Source: Burkholderia sp. WSM2230
GTDB lineage: Bacteria > Pseudomonadota > Gammaproteobacteria > Burkholderiales > Burkholderiaceae
Assembly (NCBI RefSeq): GCF_000472445.1
Contig: NZ_AXAJ01000024.1
Location: 160 to 63,823 of the forward strand
DNA: 63,664 nt
Reading direction: 5' to 3'
Shown here: positions 61,237 to 63,664 of the stretch, piece by piece
How positions within the stretch are numbered: position 1 is the stretch's first letter
Layout of the letters: the number at the start of each line of letters is the position of its first letter
Position numbers and translations under genes: made by a program
Notes under the pieces: model-generated
What the model saw: the letters and a program-made list of their open reading frames with translations, nothing else
What the model was told of the DNA's origin: nothing
Databases searched by the model: none

Positions 61237-62445
61237 TCAGGTCAGCTTGCAACCGGTCCGGTCGAGCGGCAGGAACGATTGACCGGAACTGACGATATCC
61301 GCGTAGTCGTCGGCGTTTTTCATTTTGTTCTTCGCCTTGCCCTTCAGCAAATAGTAGTTCTTCAGCACCTGATGATCGCCCTTGCGAACCTCTTCGGGAC
61401 CTGTCAAACCTTCATATTTCATGCCCTCAAGCGCGGCCACAACTTTCTTCGGATCGACATTGCCGGCCTTCACGATGCCGTCCAGCAGAATCTTGGTGCA
61501 GATGTACGAGCCTGCAAGGCTGTAGTTGGGATTCGCCTTCAGCGACGCTTGCGTGCGTTTGACGAACTCGCGGTTCAGCGGCGAATCGATCGCGTGCCAA
61601 TACTGTGCGCCGAAGTAGACGCCGTCGCACAGGTCGGCGCCCAGCGACTCGAATTGCTCGAGACCAGAAGCCCACGCGACCAGAATCGTGCAGTTGTTCT
61701 TCATGCCGAAGCTCACGGCCTGGCGAAGCGTATCGGACGATTGCGAGCCGAAGTTGAGGATCAGCAGTACATCCGGCTTTGCGGCAACGGCGTTCGTCAG
61801 ATAGCCGCTGAACTCTTTTTCGTTCAGCGAGTGATAGCTGTTGCCGACATGCTCGATGCCCTTGTCCTTGAAGACTGCTTTGGCTGCGGATAACAGACCG
61901 TCGCCGAACACGTATTGCGGCGTGATGGTGTACCAGCGCCTGGCTTTCGGCAGGATCTGGCTCAGCGGGCGTACCGTCTGTTCGATCGCGCCGTAGGTGG
62001 GTACCGACCAGCGGAAAGTGGCGTCGTTGCAGTCCTTTCCTGTGATTTCGTCGGCACCCGCCGTCGTGATGAAAACGCCGCCGGCCTTTTGCACTTCCTT
62101 GCCCATCGCCAATGCTTCGGAGGACAAAATACCTCCTGCGAAGAACCGTGCATTCTTTTGCTGCGCGATCTCCTGCACGCGCCGCACCGCCGTCGCCGGC
62201 TTGCCCTCGGTGTCGAGCACGGAATAAGCGAGCGGTTCTCCGAGCACCTTGCCATATTGTTCGATGGCGAGCTTCATGCCCAGATCGGCGTACTTGCCGT
62301 TAGCGGCGAACGCACCCGACATCGGCACCGGACAGGCGAATTGCACGCTGCCCGCCTGCGCAAGGGCACTTCGTGCAACGAGCGAGCCCAGCGTGCCCGG
62401 AACGGCCGACAGCGCGGCCAGCTTCAACATATTTCGGCGATTCAA
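61237..62445 (-). CDS. branched-chain-type periplasmic substrate-binding protein
   Basis: 402 residues from a TTG at 62445, 7 bp after AAGGAG. The signal peptide has a twin arginine (NRRNMLKLAALSAVPGTLGSLVA) and ends near ALAQA. The mature part is a Peripla_BP_6 protein (VQFACPVPMSGAFAANGKYADLGMKLAIEQYG, ILSSEALAMGKEVQKAGGVFIT). It binds the importer's cargo in the periplasm. An upstream GTG at 62469 is possible but lacks a ribosome binding site. Confidence 0.88.
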   Translation of the reverse strand: MNRRNMLKLAALSAVPGTLGSLVARSALAQAGSVQFACPVPMSGAFAANGKYADLGMKLAIEQYGKVLGEPLAYSVLDTEGKPATAVRRVQEIAQQKNARFFAGGILSSEALAMGKEVQKAGGVFITTAGADEITGKDCNDATFRWSVPTYGAIEQTVRPLSQILPKARRWYTITPQYVFGDGLLSAAKAVFKDKGIEHVGNSYHSLNEKEFSGYLTNAVAAKPDVLLILNFGSQSSDTLRQAVSFGMKNNCTILVAWASGLEQFESLGADLCDGVYFGAQYWHAIDSPLNREFVKRTQASLKANPNYSLAGSYICTKILLDGIVKAGNVDPKKVVAALEGMKYEGLTGPEEVRKGDHQVLKNYYLLKGKAKNKMKNADDYADIVSSGQSFLPLDRTGCKLT

Positions 62446-62530
62446 AATGACGCTCCTTGGAAGAGACACGCACTGAACGACTGCGAAAACCTGCTGGCCG
62501 CCGCGAGGTTTTCACCATCCCGGCTCTGTT

Positions 62531-62550
62531 CTATTTATCATGATAAATAG
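62531..62550. promoter_or_regulatory. perfect 20-bp palindrome CTATTTATCATGATAAATAG, GntR/FCD operator
   Basis: It lies between the divergent binding-protein gene (start 62445) and the FCD-type GntR gene (start 62690). It is AT-rich in a GC-rich context. A TATAAT at 62569-62574 could be the -10 of the regulator promoter, which places the palindrome near its -35. Autoregulation and control of the importer operon are inferred. Confidence 0.75.
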
Positions 62551-62689
62551 GTTAGAAGTGATCGTAGGTATAATAAATTCGCGTGTCAATAAGGCAAAAT
62601 TCCTGGCGTCGATGAAGCAGCCTTCGTGCGGCGGCGGTCGACGTCGGCGTAACACTGATGGTGCAGTACACAAAAAGGGAGTAGTGAAC

Positions 62690-63553
62690 ATGGCCATGGA
62701 TCGAGCCAGGGCTGGCGCCGCGATCGAGATCAAGCAGCAAAAGCGCGGCGATCTGGTCGCGGAGGAGATCAAGCGGTTGATCACGGAGAAGGATTTGAAG
62801 CCGGGCGATCGTCTGCCGCGCGAGGTTGAGCTCCAGCAATTGTTTTCGGTGAGCAAGAGCACGATCCGCGAGGCGCTGAAGTCGCTGGAGGTGCAAGGGC
62901 TCATCAAGGTGACAACCGGCCCGAGCGGCGGCGGCATGGTGGTCGAAGTGCCGCTGGACCGGACGTTGCAGCTTCTGCAGAACTATCTGTTCTTCAAGGA
63001 CGTTTCCATCGACGACATTTACACCGTGCGCAAATTGCTCGAGCCGGAGCTTGCGGCGGGCGCGGTGCCGCATCTGACGGAGCAGGATTTCGAGGCGCTC
63101 GAGGCGAGCATTGCATGTTGCGACCGGCCGGCCTCGGCCCCCGGCGGCCAGGATATCGTCCGGCAACGTCAGGAGGATGTGAACTTCCACGACATTCTGG
63201 CCGCGGCGAATCCTAATCCGTTTCTGCGGTTCAGTTGCGAGCTCATCAACGAGATGATCCGGCAACTAATCGAGTTTCGTAACGATACGCCGCAGGCCGA
63301 GCATGAGCGGTTCGGCCAGGCCAACGTCAAGATTCATAAGGCGATCACGAAAGCGGCACGCGAGCGCGATGTCGAAAGAGTGCGCGAGTTGATGACGGTG
63401 CATATGACGGAGGCCCCGCGGTACGTGAAGCGGATGAAAGGGAAACTGCGCGGGAGATTGATTCTTGATTCGGAGATCCGTCGGCGGGTGCGGGCACGCA
63501 ATGTCCCTGCTGCGGACTCGGATGAGGTTGATGGGGTGGACAGCGGGGAGTGA
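62690..63553 (+). CDS. GntR-family regulator, FadR/FCD subfamily
   Basis: 287 residues. The winged helix-turn-helix is DLVAEEIKRLITEKDLKPGDRLPREVELQQLFSVSKSTIREALKSLEVQGLIKV. The FCD ligand domain follows (TVRKLLEPELAAGAV, VNFHDILAAANPNP, ANVKIHKAITKAARERD). ATG 62690 has AGGGAG upstream; the longer open frame from 62540 starts inside the operator. It is divergent from the importer-M20-M81 operon, with a perfect palindrome between them. The C-terminal 40 residues are Arg/Asp-rich. Confidence 0.92.
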   Translation: MAMDRARAGAAIEIKQQKRGDLVAEEIKRLITEKDLKPGDRLPREVELQQLFSVSKSTIREALKSLEVQGLIKVTTGPSGGGMVVEVPLDRTLQLLQNYLFFKDVSIDDIYTVRKLLEPELAAGAVPHLTEQDFEALEASIACCDRPASAPGGQDIVRQRQEDVNFHDILAAANPNPFLRFSCELINEMIRQLIEFRNDTPQAEHERFGQANVKIHKAITKAARERDVERVRELMTVHMTEAPRYVKRMKGKLRGRLILDSEIRRRVRARNVPAADSDEVDGVDSGE

Positions 63554-63630
63554 TGGACGGGCGGCGGGGTGTTTGTGGAGGCGTGAGTCGACGGATTGCC
63601 GGCATGCTGGTTGAGCTTTACTGGCCTTAT

Positions 63631-63664
63631 GGGCTTTGGGGCTTTGGGGCTTTGGGGCTTTGGG
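63631..63664. repeat. tandem octamer repeat GGGCTTTG, cut by window edge
   Basis: Four perfect copies of GGGCTTTG start at 63631 and a fifth begins at 63663, where the window ends. It is non-coding and lies 78 bp after the GntR gene. The total copy number cannot be seen. Confidence 0.85.

Overview
The window is high-GC DNA with dense, mostly overlapping metabolic operons, many ABC and MFS transporters, and one transcriptional regulator per catabolic cluster. The gene families (PrpR/PrpC, AAHS and ACS transporters, SelD-MnmH, type II HAD hydrolases) and the GC-rich codon use suggest a Burkholderiaceae chromosome, probably Paraburkholderia-like. This is inferred from proteins read by eye; no database was searched. 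No insertion sequence, integrase, phage gene, rRNA or CRISPR array is visible. One tRNA-Val is present.

Layout. 1-2.4 kb: divergent prpC (cut by the left edge) and prpR, with a good sigma-54 promoter and a cluster of GTTTC/GAAAC inverted repeats between them. 2.35-13.2 kb, minus strand: a HAD hydrolase, an OrdL-type oxidoreductase, a complete dipeptide-type ABC importer, a three-subunit HcnABC/opine-oxidase-like dehydrogenase and a short AraC protein. Every junction from the first permease onward is overlapped. 13.4-19.2 kb: aldehyde dehydrogenase (minus), then GNAT, GhrA, a class III aminotransferase and an Lrp regulator (plus). 19.2-24.5 kb: LysR divergent from a TtuC/DmlA-type dehydrogenase, an M14-like deacylase, a cupin and an aromatic-acid MFS carrier. 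24.9-33.8 kb: a beta-1,4-galactan locus (GH53, GH42, sugar ABC importer, LacI) with two identical LacI-type operators. 34.1-40.9 kb: a GabD-like dehydrogenase, a second HAD hydrolase, a LysR, an MFS carrier, LigJ-like and LigK-like enzymes for the last steps of protocatechuate/gallate 4,5-cleavage, and a small CxxC protein. 41-46.3 kb: a secreted phytase-like esterase, a hypothetical protein, an ABC exporter, a 67-residue protein and a LysR remnant. 46.4-49.9 kb: selD, mnmH, a PF03773-type permease and a 44-residue membrane peptide. 50-54.6 kb: two MFS carriers, a HutC-type GntR and a LigI-like amidohydrolase, linked by GntR operators. 54.8-63.6 kb: a branched-chain-type ABC importer with an M20 amidohydrolase and an M81 (MlrC) metallopeptidase, facing an FCD-type GntR across a perfect 20-bp palindrome.

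How it works together: most units follow the plan uptake system, one to three enzymes, dedicated regulator. The best candidates for an undescribed system are the translationally coupled importer plus heterotrimeric dehydrogenase operon at 2.35-13.2 kb and the ABC importer-M20-M81 operon at 54.8-62.4 kb. Their substrates cannot be read from the sequence. Two further points deserve attention: a permease and membrane peptide directly behind selD-mnmH, and PDC/OMA-type enzymes split between two loci with no ring-cleavage dioxygenase in the window.
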